From Tenrec ecaudatus (taxonomy: Eukaryota; Chordata; Mammalia; Afrosoricida; Tenrecidae), in contig NC_134537.1 of NCBI RefSeq assembly GCF_050624435.1, forward strand, positions 16,984,584-17,048,583: a DNA stretch of 64,000 nucleotides, in the 5' to 3' direction. This document shows positions 11,760 to 22,620 of the stretch, in pieces (the first letter of the stretch is position 1; each line of letters opens with the position of its first letter). A model generated the notes under the pieces. That model was not told the origin of the DNA. It saw only the letters and a program-made list of their open reading frames with translations, and did no database searches. The position numbers and the translations under genes are program-made.

Positions 11760-13190
11760 ATTTTTAGAAAGTCAAAAGATTCTCTTTCTCATTTAATGTT
11801 TGTCTCCTTCCCAGTGATAACTACTAGTTTGAAATCTATTGAAGACAACAGATGTTCCTATTATGGAAGTTTCTATAACTGGTATTTTACAGTAATTTTT
11901 CTTTTAAATTTCTCTGTGAAAATCTTTGAGACTCCCCATGTTTTGCACATGTCAGTATGTTGTTTTTGTTATTATTATTTTTTTTTACATCATCAAGGAA
12001 GAATACTTCACTATATAGAAAAAAAACCAAACTATCCATTCCTCTCTTATTGGACACTTGGATTATGTTAAAAATTGAAACTATTATAAATAAAGCTGCC
12101 AAGTATATAATTTCCTATGCCTTTTAGTAAACACAAACTCATTTCTCTTGGGTATGTACCTAAATGTGAAAATGTTATCATAGAGGGAATGTTTACTTGA
12201 AAGTTTAAAATATTGACAAAACATTTTCCAAATGAATTGATCAGTTTATACTCCAAACAACCTTGCCTACGTGTGCCAACTGCGCTGTGTCCTGGCCAAC
12301 AATTGCTATTATTAGTTTCGTGGTGTTGTTGTTTGGGAGGAGGGGGGGCTTCTCCTGAGTGTATGTTAGCATTTGCATTTCAGTGTGATGTGCATTTTTC
12401 AGTGATTAACAATGTTGAGCTACTTTCCTTGTACTTAGTGGCCATTTGGAGATTGTCTTTTTCCATATGCTGAATTCAAGTCCTCTTTGAGACATGTATT
12501 GCCAATATCGTCTCCTAGGAGGTAGCTTATATTTTGAGATCCTAGTGATATATTTTAAGAAACCCAGGTGGTGCCATGCGCCACGCATGCAAAGAAATTC
12601 TTTCTTTCAAAGGAAGTTCAACTTATTTATTTATTGCTGTTTAAAAGCATGTTGCCTCCTTTGAAACTTCAAATATTCCCGTTTCTTTTTTCCCCTCTCC
12701 CCCAAGTTTCCTGTTGAAAGTTTGTTGTTTACTTTCATATGTAAATTATGTAAGCCATTTGAGTTAAGATTCATATGTGTTGTCTAACAGAGGGTGAGGC
12801 TTATCTGTTTCCATACAAGTATAGAAGTGATTACCACTATTTATTGAAACAAAAATATCCTTTTCTAATAGAACAGCAATGACATTTTGTATATCAAGTA
12901 TCGACACATATATATATGTATATATACATAATTTCTATTATTTTATTTGTTCATCCTTGTATCGCAATCCTAGCATCTAAATTTCATTTTACATGGTGTC
13001 TTGAGACTGTATCTACATACTGTATCTATTAATTTATTATTCTTTAAGATTAATTGGAATCAACTATTTGGCAATAAATTTGATTTTGCTTCTTTGGTTA
13101 ATATTATCTTGGCTATTCTGTACCCTTTGTATTTCTATATAATTTTTAGACTGTACTTGTCAGTTTTATACACACAGAAATATATATAGC
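11760..13190 (-). mobile_element. Old mammalian L1 (L1M type), ORF2 3' region, antisense
   Basis: On the plus strand it shows the antisense L1M order: 'taaataaagctgccaagtat', 'aaactcatttctcttgggta', 'acattttccaaatgaattga', 'aatgttgagctactttcctt' and 'tggccatttggagattg'. Past 12900 comes 'atcttggctattctgtaccc', which matches the antisense ORF2 C-terminal region. The coding capacity is gone. Age and family (L1M) mean it predates the afrotherian-specific elements around it. Confidence 0.75.
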
Positions 13191-13237
13191 AGCACATTGT
13201 CTCTCAAAGGAATAAAAACATTCTAGTAGTTACAGAA

Positions 13238-13735
13238 TCTGTTGTCAATTTGTGTATTAAGAGTGAAGGGGTGGAGCTTCACCTGTCAATCAGGTCACAG
13301 CTTGATGACATCATTTGGAGACCCTTAGGAGATAAATAGCTCAGTGGAGGCAGGGCACAGGCTCACTCCCTGTGAGACATTTCGGTTGACAAGACATATG
13401 GAGCTACATTAGAGCCCTGGAGCTGAAGGAGCCATGTGGAGATACCTGCCAGTGTTGAGATACCTCTACCACCACTGGATCCACAAGACTTTCTACTCAC
13501 TGGCCTGTGGTCTTCCTGCATTTGGCATTATTGCATGGCTTCATGAGTCTAAAGAGGAATTTATGGACTTGAATTCAACATATGGAGTAATATTGGACTT
13601 ATGGGCTTGATCTGGACTGGACTGGGGTGTGTTCTCAATATTCAACTGCTCTTGTATAGAAAACTCTTCCATATACTCATATGAGTGTCTCTTTTAATTT
13701 CTTTCTCTAGTTTACCCAGACTAACACAAACATGT
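13238..13735 (+). repeat. Lineage-type interspersed repeat, about 0.5 kb
   Basis: A compact, GC-moderate element running from 'gttgtcaatttgtgtattaa' to 'ctctagtttacccagactaa'. I recall near-identical sequence recurring in tenrec DNA, so I take it to be an interspersed repeat and not a unique gene. The end ('tttctctag...acccagactaac') resembles the end of the element at 62400. No coding frame. Class (LTR or non-autonomous DNA transposon) is unresolved. Confidence 0.5.
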
Positions 13736-13739
13736 TTCA

Positions 13740-14085
13740 CAATTTTAATTTATATTGCATTATTTATAGTTTAATTTAAGTCATTAATATCTATAGACTC
13801 TCAAGCTATCTCCTTCATAATCATGGTAAGTCTCTATCTTATTAGGGGATTCATTAATTACTCTTACCAATACTTTTTTTTACTTTTCACTATAAAAATA
13901 TTAAATGTTGTTACATAATTTTTTATCTTAATCTTATCTTTCCCCTTGCATTTCTCCTCTTTAGCTTCTTCTCCATCAAAGCAATATATACTTTCTAATG
14001 ATCAAACGGACTCACCTCCTTGACACTGAAATCTCAGTGCTCATTAACTATGAGACTACTGTGTCAATGCTCTATCAATGATACC
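13740..14085. other. AT-rich spacer, possible continuation of old L1
   Basis: T-rich sequence that may continue the antisense L1 interrupted at 13190. I could not align it with confidence. Confidence 0.25.
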
Positions 14086-14089
14086 ACTC

Positions 14090-14262
14090 CCCATCCTGCT
14101 TACAAGAAAACAAACTCACTGCCATTGAATGGATTGGGACTCATCATGCTCAAACAAGGCAGAATAGAACTGCCCCTGTGGGGTTTGGGGATTGTAACTC
14201 TTTCTGGGCTAAGTTGCTGATGGTTCCAAACTTTTGACCTTGTGGTTAGCAGCCCAATGCAT
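14090..14262 (-). mobile_element. AfroSINE
   Basis: Complement of the SINE: 'actcactgccattgaatgga', 'cagaatagaactgcccctgt', 'cttgtggttagcagcccaat'. It faces the next copy in the opposite orientation about 45 bases away. Confidence 0.85.
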
Positions 14263-14307
14263 ATAATTATATATCTTACTTATAATTAACCTGTTCTTTC
14301 CTTCTGA

Positions 14308-14485
14308 AGAGCCCTGGTAGTGTAGTGGTTATGCATTGGGTTAAGATCCACATGGTCAGCAGTTCAAAACTACCAGCAACTCTGCTGGAGAAAGACTGGG
14401 CTTTTTACTCCTGTAAACAGTAGCCGTCTCAGAAACCCACACGCGGTTGCTGAGTCAGCACTGACTCACTGTCAGTGAGGTTCTT
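14308..14485 (+). mobile_element. AfroSINE, full-length
   Basis: Head 'gagccctggtagtgtagtgg', A/B-box region 'ggtcagcagttcaaaactac', body 'ctactctg'-like block and 'cagaaacccac', then the decayed tail 'ctgactcactgtcagtgag'. RNA polymerase III promoter boxes inherited from tRNA are recognisable but not intact. Confidence 0.9.
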
Positions 14486-14935
14486 TGTTCCTTCCTGACA
14501 ACCTGTTCCTTTTGAGCCTTTTTTGCTCAGAAATTATTCCAGCACAGCTAGTGAGTATGAGTTGCAATCAGATCCGCCCCACTAAACGTGCACAGGAAAG
14601 ACCAGGACCAATTAAAAATAATTTTGATCAAGGAACAAAGAGTCTCCAGCAAGACATTACCAGATCAATCGGCCATCGTTTAGAAGCTAAGGGCTGGACA
14701 AGCTATTTCCTGGCCAAGAAAGGGGAAGTTTTAGACATAAATTGTGGGGAGAACTTAACTTGAATATTTACATATTTAATTTACTTGCTTGGAATAATAT
14801 AAGAAATCACAACGCTTATTAACTATATGACTATTTTGAAAAATAACATGTGATTTTTCCCCCTGATATTTCACTAGAGAGCCTGGTCATACCTCCAGAA
14901 ATAAGATATTTAGTGTCATGTTATAAGAAGTTTGA
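14486..14935. other. Unassigned sequence with a 92-codon frame
   Basis: The frame at 14485-14763 (plus) has no domain I recognise and no splice context that persuades me. The rest is AT-rich spacer. Confidence 0.3.
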
Positions 14936-14937
14936 GT

Positions 14938-15105
14938 GAATGTGTTGGATACGGATTGGATTTCTAATCATAGGTCTGCTGTTCAAAACCAGTACACATC
15001 CCTCTCCAGGAAGATGAGGCTGTGCCCCAAAAGCTTTCCAGCCTCAGAAATCCTGGAGAGAATGGCAATGAGCGGGAATCAACTTGATACCAGTGGATTT
15101 GCTTT
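14938..15105 (+). mobile_element. AfroSINE, degenerate
   Basis: Weak but ordered matches: 'aggtctgctgttcaaaacca', 'tctccaggaagatgaggctg', 'cctcagaaatcctggagaga' and 'gagcgggaatcaacttgata'. The 5' head is poorly preserved. Confidence 0.65.
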
Positions 15106-15164
15106 CTGATTTTAGTTACTGTTGTTGTCAGGGGAAGTCTAATTATTGTCAACACACAACAAAA

Positions 15165-15553
15165 CTATGTGCCACAGAACAAACACTGGCCCTTCCTGCA
15201 CTACCCTCAAAATTGTCCTGATGTTGGAGCCCATTATGGTAGCCACCTTATCAACCCATCTCATCTAGAGTGTTCCTCTTTTTGGCTACTCCTCTGCTTT
15301 ACCAGGCACGAAGTCCTTCCCTAGGGACTGATATTTCCTGTTAACATGTGTAAAGTACGTGAGCTGAAGTCTGGTCACCTTCCCTTCGAAGGAGCACTCC
15401 AGCTTTAGTTCTTTCTTAAATTATTTGTTTTTTCAATTTTTCTTCTTTCAAGACAGTTGTATTTGGTCTTTGGGCCGTATCTGGTGTTTTCAATACTCTT
15501 CCTAAGTACCATAAATTCAAATGCTTCAATTCTTCTTCAGTCGTCTTTGTTCA
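15165..15553 (-). mobile_element. RTE LINE, 3' terminal part
   Basis: The antisense 3' end begins with 'cagaacaaacactggccctt' and continues with 'gcccattatggtagccacct', 'ctgctttaccaggcacgaag', 'gagctgaagtctggtcacct' and 'caatactcttcctaagtacc'. It stops where the SUCLG2 retrocopy's degenerate poly(A) begins, and RTE sequence in the same orientation resumes at 17028. Confidence 0.8.
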
Positions 15554-15554
15554 G

Positions 15555-17015
15555 TTTTTAACTTTCTTTCTTTTTGACTTTCAAAAACCACAGGCTTTTA
15601 TTCAAATTTGTGTTGCAGATATAAAAATCAACAAAAGTTTTAAACACCTAATTTAAATTTTCTCCCACCATAGACCTGGATACTATGGGAAAGTTCACAT
15701 TCCCTGTATTATATTTTCCTATCTTTCTCCCACGAGTAAACATGTGCGGAGGGAGAGGTGGAGAGGGGAGAAGGGGGCGAAGAGGATGACAATTTGGTCT
15801 TCACTATTCTCGCATCTGAAAGTCACATAACTTTAAGGATTTCCATAGGAGTCAGAGTTCTGTTTTAATATAATAATGGAATGTTTTCCTACAACATCAT
15901 ACATAAGACTTCTGGTTTTACTTTTTCTGTGAGGTAAACAGTATGTTCATTATATATTAAGGCAAATGGTAAAATACATATATGGAATATTAAATGAACC
16001 TTGCACTGTAAAACAAAAATGGAATAAAAGGAGTTTTGTAAACATGTGAGAAAAGTGTAAAAACTGTAGTGCTTAATAGTTATTTGTTTGGCTGCCTTAG
16101 TTTTGGTAGCTGTGTCTTAGATATAATATTGTCTGAGCTTTTAGGGTTTGTAATTTTCATGGTATAAACTAAATGTCCACCAACTTTCTTGTAGATGAAT
16201 GAAAACCTGATTCATAATTCTATCTATCAGCACATTGGTCATATAAACTTGTCCCCCAAGTGAGCAGAGTCATCACTGTGACAGAAAGGAATGAGAACCC
16301 AAGACATAATTTTCATATGAGTACAAGTGTAATAATATTATTTATGTTTCCCAAATGGCTTATTCAAGAAAAAGATGCATTTAAGATTTCTCATGGAGTG
16401 ATTCTTGTCCTCCCCAACCCTTTTTAACCCCTAAAGAGATAACCATTTTCTTCACAGTTCTAAGAGATTCATACTTTGCCTGGAAAAAGTGGGCTCTTTT
16501 TCCAGTGTGTTTGGAGGAAGACTTTACTTCTTTGACATGCTGGCCTGCGTCCTCCAGGTGGACTGCAGAAGTAATGGGAAGTCCACTGTTACTGAATAAA
16601 TTTTGAGCCTCCTGGATATTGGTTTCCTCAAGTCTGACAACCAAGACCACCTTGAGTTCTAGTTCTCGGGAGGTTTGGAAGATGCCATCGGAAATAATAG
16701 CATAGTTCACCAAAAATATTGACAAGAATGACTTATGATCAACTGTAAGCAATTTAAAGCCTTGATAAACTTGAGCTTCCTTACTCCACCATAAAGATCC
16801 AAGAGGTTGGCTGGTGCACCATTAAGGGAAATAAATGATGTTGAACGCAGCACCATTCAAAATGCAAGCAATGTTCCCATCCAGTCCTACATATTGCAGA
16901 TCATATGTAGCAGCTTCATTTTCAGTGGACTTATCCTCTGATTAGTCATCCTTTTGTCTGAATTCGGCATTGTCATAAAAGTTTATCTTGGCATCAAAAC
17001 AGACAACTACAAAAA
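15555..17015 (-). pseudogene. SUCLG2P: SUCLG2 processed pseudogene (5'-truncated retrocopy)
   Basis: Reading leftward on the minus strand, the translation follows the C-terminal half of SUCLG2, the GTP-specific beta subunit of mitochondrial succinyl-CoA ligase. Recognisable pieces include CFDAKINF and NAEFRQKD, then GLDGNIAC, KEAQVYQ and FKLLT, then RELELKV, VVRLEETN and NSGLPITSAV. No introns interrupt about 490 bases of coding sequence, which marks a retrocopy. Defects seen are an in-frame TAA at 16942-16944, a frameshift near 16825-16850, loss of the GLAMATC-type segment and of part of the segment after FKLLT, and a small deletion near the C-terminus that leaves the ancestral stop (TAA, 16524-16526) out of frame. 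The long 3' part (15600-16523) is taken as 3' UTR because AATAAA lies at 15597-15602 (minus) with a degenerate poly(A) just beyond, at about 15556-15585. The UTR assignment is inference; the coding match is strong. Confidence 0.85.
15597..15602 (-). other. Retained polyadenylation signal of the SUCLG2 retrocopy
   Basis: AATAAA on the minus strand, followed within about 12-20 bases by an A-rich tract broken by point changes. This fits the 3' end of a reverse-transcribed mRNA. It is a relic, not an active gene end. Confidence 0.5.
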
Positions 17016-17027
17016 TCTTATTTTTGT

Positions 17028-17395
17028 TTTCAGCAGTGATATTGCTTGTTCCCTATCTTTTCCTGAATCCCACTAAAATGTCTGGCAGCTCCCGGTCAAT
17101 GTACTCTCCAACTACTGTTGAATGAGCTCTAGGAAAAAATGTACTTGCATGTGATATTAATGATATTATTTGATCATTTCTACATTCTGTGTGGTAACCT
17201 TTCTTTGGCATGCATACAAATATGAATGTCTTCCAGTTGGTTGACCAGGTATCTGTCTTCCAAATTTCTTGGCATCAGGTGCATGAGTGATTCCAATACT
17301 TCACCAGCTGATTGACACATTTCAATTAGTTTTCCATCTATACCTGCAATCTTGTCTTTCAACAATGCCTTCAGTGCAGTTCAGACCACTTTTCG
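17028..17395 (-). mobile_element. RTE LINE, RT and linker segment
   Basis: Antisense RTE: 'gcagtgatattgcttgttcc', 'tctggcagctcccggtcaat', 'ttggcatgcatacaaatatg', 'tcttggcatcaggtgcatga', 'cagtgcagttcagaccactt'. The minus-strand frame 17180-17365 is a sense fragment of the protein. Together with 15165-15553 it brackets the SUCLG2 retrocopy. Confidence 0.8.
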
Positions 17396-17449
17396 GTCAG
17401 TTTATTGTATGTACTGTGGTGGCGTGCATGTTGCTCTGATGTGGCGTGC

Positions 17450-17532
17450 TGTAAGGCCAGAATGATCCTTAGAAGCAAGGATGTCACGACTTCATTTTAC
17501 TTACTTTGAACTTACTGTCAGGAGAGACCATC
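17450..17532 (+). mobile_element. RTE LINE, C-terminal fragment
   Basis: Sense fragment: 'agaatgatccttagaagcaa', 'ggatgtcacgacttc', 'ttactgtcaggagagacca'. The orientation is opposite to the RTE segment just before it. Confidence 0.75.
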
Positions 17533-18650
17533 ATTAAAACACCGATTTCAAAGTGAATTATAAGGATATTTACAAGTATACTCAGATAAGGATATTCAGA
17601 CACTAAAACTCTCTCAGAATAATTCAATCAACATCCCACAGAAAAGACACAAGCATCACTTATTAGTAAACTCAATTGTAACCTATTTTTCTCATTTTCT
17701 GTTGGAATAGCAGGTTCCAGGAAATTATTAATCATGCCAAAGTTTAAAATTCTGAGCACTAAGGGCTACAGTTACGGTAAAATTCCACAATCATTTTTTT
17801 TATTTTCCCCGTGAATTTAGCTTCCATTTCCACTCTTTCTGACCAGTAACCAGCAATGTGAATAGCCTTGCCCTCAGGCAGAGTGCTTTAGAAAGTGGAT
17901 TCCTCCCTCCCCTTGCCAGTCTAGGGATGGGCAGCCTTTCCAACAAGGACTTGCCTGGCTGACTCCTTGATAGAAATTGGAGTAACTCGGGTCACAAGAT
18001 CACATGTCCTACTCTCATTGCCCTTAGCCAGAGAGCCCTGAACAAATTTGGTAAACACTCCCATCCAGCTTGATGCTTGTGTCCCAATCATGGTCTATGC
18101 CTGTTTCTGTAGTCACACCTGCAACTGGTATGCATTGAGCTGCTGCTGATCATGGTTTTGTGACAGTTTTCCTTGTACTCTAGGTCCCATTTAGAGAGAA
18201 CATTCTCTGACATGAAGGCCTCCTGCTAGTGCTCTCCCGCGTCCAATGAATTGTCTTTGTCTTGCCTCTGTCCTATTTGAAATGGAATAAATGTGTCTCT
18301 ATAAATCACATTAGAATTTGGGATCTCAAGATGCTGTAGCATTAATTCACAAATTCAATTCCTAATATCGTACTTATGCTTTCAAAATTTAGAAATAGAA
18401 ACTAAAGTGCTATTTAAATAATTTAATAATCCCTTGTAAATCAGTAAATCAATTTAAAATATATTTTGAAGGTATTGATTCATATCAACTAATTGATTAT
18501 TTAACAAAAAGAGTGCACAGAAGAGCTGAATTGCTTCTGGAAATATGAGGTTTAATAAACAAAACAAAAAAACAAAAGTCTTAGAACTTGGACGGGGAAA
18601 GGGGTATATAATTCTTAAAACTTTTTACATGCAAAAAAGTGTTTTTCTAA
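17533..18650. other. Unique-looking spacer
   Basis: No repeat or exon recognised over about 1.1 kb. It has ordinary composition and a few poly-A tracts near 18560. Confidence 0.35.
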
Positions 18651-18654
18651 GCCG

Positions 18655-20480
18655 GGAATAATACATTCAAGGAAAATTACACTGTATTCATCATCAAGAA
18701 AGTACGATGATTTTTGTGACACCATATTTATATACCTACAAGGAAGGTAAGTTAATCCAAATATTATTCAAATTTTGCACCAATCACAAAATCCAAAAAT
18801 GAAGAAACTGGAGAATTCTGCTGGTTTCTTCACTCTGAAATTGATCAGACATACAATCAAGACGCATTGATCATCTTTGGCTCCTAGAATGTGAAGTTGA
18901 AAACAAAGAGAAAGGATCAATACATGGAACATATTGCCTGAGTGAAAGAAATGAAGCATGACTAAACTTTGTAAGACTGAAGACTTCTTCACTGCAAGGA
19001 CATTTTCCAACAACATATATGTCTACTCTATACACAAAGTTCATCAGGGAGATCACACAAGAAGAGGTGGTGAAGAAGCTCAAGTACAAAATAATTAGCC
19101 TAAAACAGGCCAGAGTCTGATGGTGGAACAGACCATTAATTGCTCTTATGTGAGTTCAGGTTTAGTTGTATAAAGCATCAGGAAGGTGATGTTTAAATGA
19201 AGTCGCGGTCATCTAAAAGTCAGGAAAGAGAGAAAAGATCAAAGTATCTGGAAGAAATCACGAAGTAATGAGGTGAGGAGTAAATTCCCAAGGACCTTGG
19301 AGAAAACAAAGCAAAGAATTATCATGAAAAAGAAAGCAAAAAACGAAAGAAGACGCTCAGCTATCCCAACTTAAAGAACTCACGGAAAAATTCTAATCGC
19401 AAGTTCACAGACTGAAGGATTCTCTGGGCTAAATTCAGAATAACAGGTAATCAAATAAAATTTTACAAAAATATTGAAAGAATACACAGTCATTGTACCA
19501 AGAAGAACTAATCATCAGTCAGCCATGTAAATTGGCAGCTGATCAATAACCAGTAGTGTTGAAGGAAGAGGTTCAAGTTATATTGATGGCATTATTGAAA
19601 AACAAGGATCTGGGAATTGATGGAAGATCTATTGTACTCTTTCAACAAACTCATGATTGCGGGAAGGCCTCACTAGTGAATGCCAAAACATGTGTAAGAC
19701 AGAGAAGTGGAAAATCAACTAAAAGAGAAACATATCTGTGCCCATTTGAATAAAGATCACCCAAAGCAGTGAGCAAACTTTCAGACATCACGGACATTAA
19801 ATATAAGTAAAATTTTGTTGAAGATAATTAAAAAATTGTTTCAACACTGCATTAGCAGAAAGATTCTAGAAATTTAAGCTAGATTCAGAAGAGACCATGG
19901 GATTTATGCTATCATTGCTGGTGTCAGAGGAATGTTGGCTGAATGCAGAGAATAATAGACCGAGGTTTACAAAGTCAAAGATGTTTACTTGTGTTTTGTT
20001 GAGGAGATAATTCAACTCTGTGGATCATAACAAATTACAGATGCTGTTCCAAAGAATGGGAATTACAGAACATTTAAAAGTACTAGGCAGAACCTACACA
20101 CAGACCAAGAGGCAAGTGTTTGAATAGAGTAAGGAAAAACTGCATGGTTTTAAATAAGAGAATGTGTGTGTCAGGGTTGTATTCTTTTATCATAATTATC
20201 CAATATATATTATATATGCTGACCAATCGGAGAAACCAGACTATATGAAGAAGAAGAAGGCAACATCAGGATTGGAGGGAGGCTCATATACAACCTTTGA
20301 TATTCAGATACTGCGACCTTGCTTGCTGAAACTTAAGAGGATTTACTGATGAAAAACATAGAATAAAGCCTTCAATGGATTTATTTATGGATTACAATTC
20401 AACTTAAAGAAAACAAAAATCTTCACAATTTCACCAGTAGACATTACGACAAATGGGAAAACTATCAAGGATGTCAGTAT
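18655..20480 (+). mobile_element. RTE LINE, endonuclease to RT active site, decayed
   Basis: A sense-strand RTE covering the endonuclease ('tgaaattgatcagacataca', 'caatcaagacgcattgatca'), the linker ('atctgggaattgatggaaga'), the RT palm ('ctctgtggatcataacaaat', 'gaatgggaattacagaacat') and the active-site region near 20298. The usual Y-A-D-D codons there read roughly Y-S-D-T. The frame is broken many times; open pieces include 19556-19753 and 20164-20349. The 5' UTR and the 3' end are missing. Confidence 0.85.
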
Positions 20481-21035
20481 GCTAGGATCTAGAAACCAAA
20501 TGACATATTGTTTGGAGCAAATCTACAGCACATCTTCAGACCAGCTCAACATAGACAGAGAGTGAAAACAAGAAATCAACCTTAAAGATTTGAAGGAAAG
20601 CGTAAAAAGTCCAAATATACATCTAAGCATAGGCCTAGAGGAAAAAAGATACTTATACAGGAGAGAAAAGCATTTAAGGTCCCATAATTGCTGAAGTCTC
20701 TTTCAAATTCTGGTATCCTAAACCGTTTTCAGCAAAATAAATAAAAGGAATCACACACCAAGACGCATAATGCAGAATTTTCTGAACATTAAAACAATGA
20801 CAACAACGAAATACTTTAAACAAAGGTCAGATTATTTGCCAACTATTAACCCTCACCTCCTCTGGGCTAGTGGACTTTCCTGTTGTCTTGAGGCTGGGAT
20901 TCTCTATGCATCTTCCTTGGGTTTCAGATGGTCTTGTTTTCATGCTCAATCTTATAATTTAGATGGCAAATCAAATGAGGATTAGCAAGCTATATTGACA
21001 TTGTTATTATTAAGTGATATCAAATTGGTTTGACT
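20481..21035. other. Spacer after RTE copy
   Basis: A-rich at first, where it may include unalignable RTE sequence, then unassigned. No gene signal. Confidence 0.3.
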
Positions 21036-21039
21036 TAGA

Positions 21040-21400
21040 GAGATCCAACATACAACAGAAGCAAACACTGCCTGGTCATGCACCATGCTCACAATTGCTA
21101 CCACTGAGCCCATCCTTACAGCCACTGTATCAATCCATATCTTTGCCAGTCTTCCTCATTTTTGCTGCCTCTTTACTTTATCAAGCATGATATTCTTTTC
21201 TAGAGATTGTTTGTTTCTGATAGCATGTCCAAAATGCACACAATAACACTTTTTGCCATCTTCAGTTCTAAGGAGTATTCCGGTTATAGTTCATCCAAGA
21301 ATGATTTGTTTACTCTATTGGCCGTCGAAGATACTTTCAAACTTGCAAATTATTTGCAAGCATCACACCTCAAAGGCATCAATCCTTTGTACCCTGAAGT
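21040..21400 (-). mobile_element. RTE LINE, 3' terminal part
   Basis: Antisense 3' end: 'aagcaaacactgcctggtca', 'ctcacaattgctaccactga', 'ctttactttatcaagcatga', 'taaggagtattccggttata'. Same segment of the element as at 15165 and 27060. Confidence 0.8.
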
Positions 21401-22075
21401 ATGTCCTTAAAATATATTTGAAAAGTTGGGCAAAATTTCTAACAGTTCTGCCTTTTTACATGAAAAGAACACATCATAATTTGTCATCTGATGAAGTAAG
21501 ACAAATGATACATATTTGAAGACTTGTACCCAATCCTCCTTGAAGCAGATGCAGCCAAACTAAATTGTTTTAGCAGATCTCACAGACAAGCCCACAAGGA
21601 TGCATTGATTTTTTTTTGTTTTGTTGTTGTTTTATCTTGTTGTTCTTAAAATTTATAGTGGTTTATTTGAAACCATGGCTATCCAATGTCTGTGTCATAG
21701 TGGTCTTGTCTTCATTGTGTTGCTATAGTTTGCCATTAACATTCAAAAAAATAATATAAAAAGAATTTCCTGGAGTAAATCCAAGTCCTATTAAAATAAT
21801 ATTATTCTTCCAAGAGTAAATATATCTGGCAAATTCTGCCCAACACTACTCCAAAATTCCTTTGGAACAGTGACTTTTATGCATCTCTTATTGTTCCTTG
21901 TTTTAATTAAAATGTATATTGTCATTACCTTGCATCTGTTTTGCATTTTATGTTGTGTGTGATGAACGATTCCATGACTTTTTGTTCATAAACTGTCGAC
22001 TGAGAGTGATGAACACAGACCTAGTGTAGCCTCTAAGTTCCCAAACGCCAACCTATTTTTCCAATTGAATGAAAA
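21401..22075. other. AT-rich spacer
   Basis: Contains a T-rich tract at 21608-21650. Nothing else recognised. Confidence 0.35.
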
Positions 22076-22079
22076 TTTG

Positions 22080-22620
22080 AGATATTAGGTTGGCAATCTA
22101 GAAAAGCAAACCTGGAACCCGTATATTTGAGAGCACATAGAAAGAGATTAGTATCAAAAAGTGGCTCACACCATTGGAGAAGCAGATAATTACAGTCTGG
22201 TTCATGTGTGTGGATAAGATGGTAAGTTGGAGACCTCTCCCAACTGGTATAGCTGCAGGGGCCAATGAACCAAACTGATGCAAAAAGCTCACAGATGCAG
22301 AGATGAATGAATCTAAAGTTGGCAGTCCAACGATGGTTCTTGGGATCAGAAGGTGATGTGACGAGATTCACAAGCTAGATCCAGGATCCAGATGTGAGCT
22401 AGCTTCCCCATAGAATCAATCTATACTAAGAGTCAGCTACAGTCCAAAGGAACCCTCCCTCAATTGTATCAGGTGGTGGCCAGATTAAAAAGGTAGTACT
22501 CATTATTCTTGCCACAACTGCTTGGCTGCTTCACAAAAGATTTCATCATGCACTATGTTGACTTAGATCATGGGGGAATCCTGACCTAGCCAAGTTGATA
22601 TAAAACTTAACGATCACAGG
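22080..22620 (+). repeat. Ancient mammalian interspersed repeat, copy 2
   Basis: Same family as 1225-1845. It shares the 'gcaggggccaatga' / 'gatccaggatccagatgtga' middle zone and ends with 'cctagccaagttgatataaa' and 'cttaacgatcacag'. The minus-strand frames of 112 and 64 codons here (22033-22371) fall inside the repeat and are not genes. Confidence 0.5.

Noticed and set aside
14308-14400. Possible tRNA gene (A- and B-box-like sequences)
   Set aside because: The boxes belong to the tRNA-derived head of an AfroSINE. No cloverleaf with acceptor stem can be drawn, and the SINE body follows.
16381-16752. 123-codon minus-strand ORF as an intact small gene
   Set aside because: It is only one open segment of the SUCLG2 pseudogene. 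The frame is shifted at both ends and its methionine is not the parent start.
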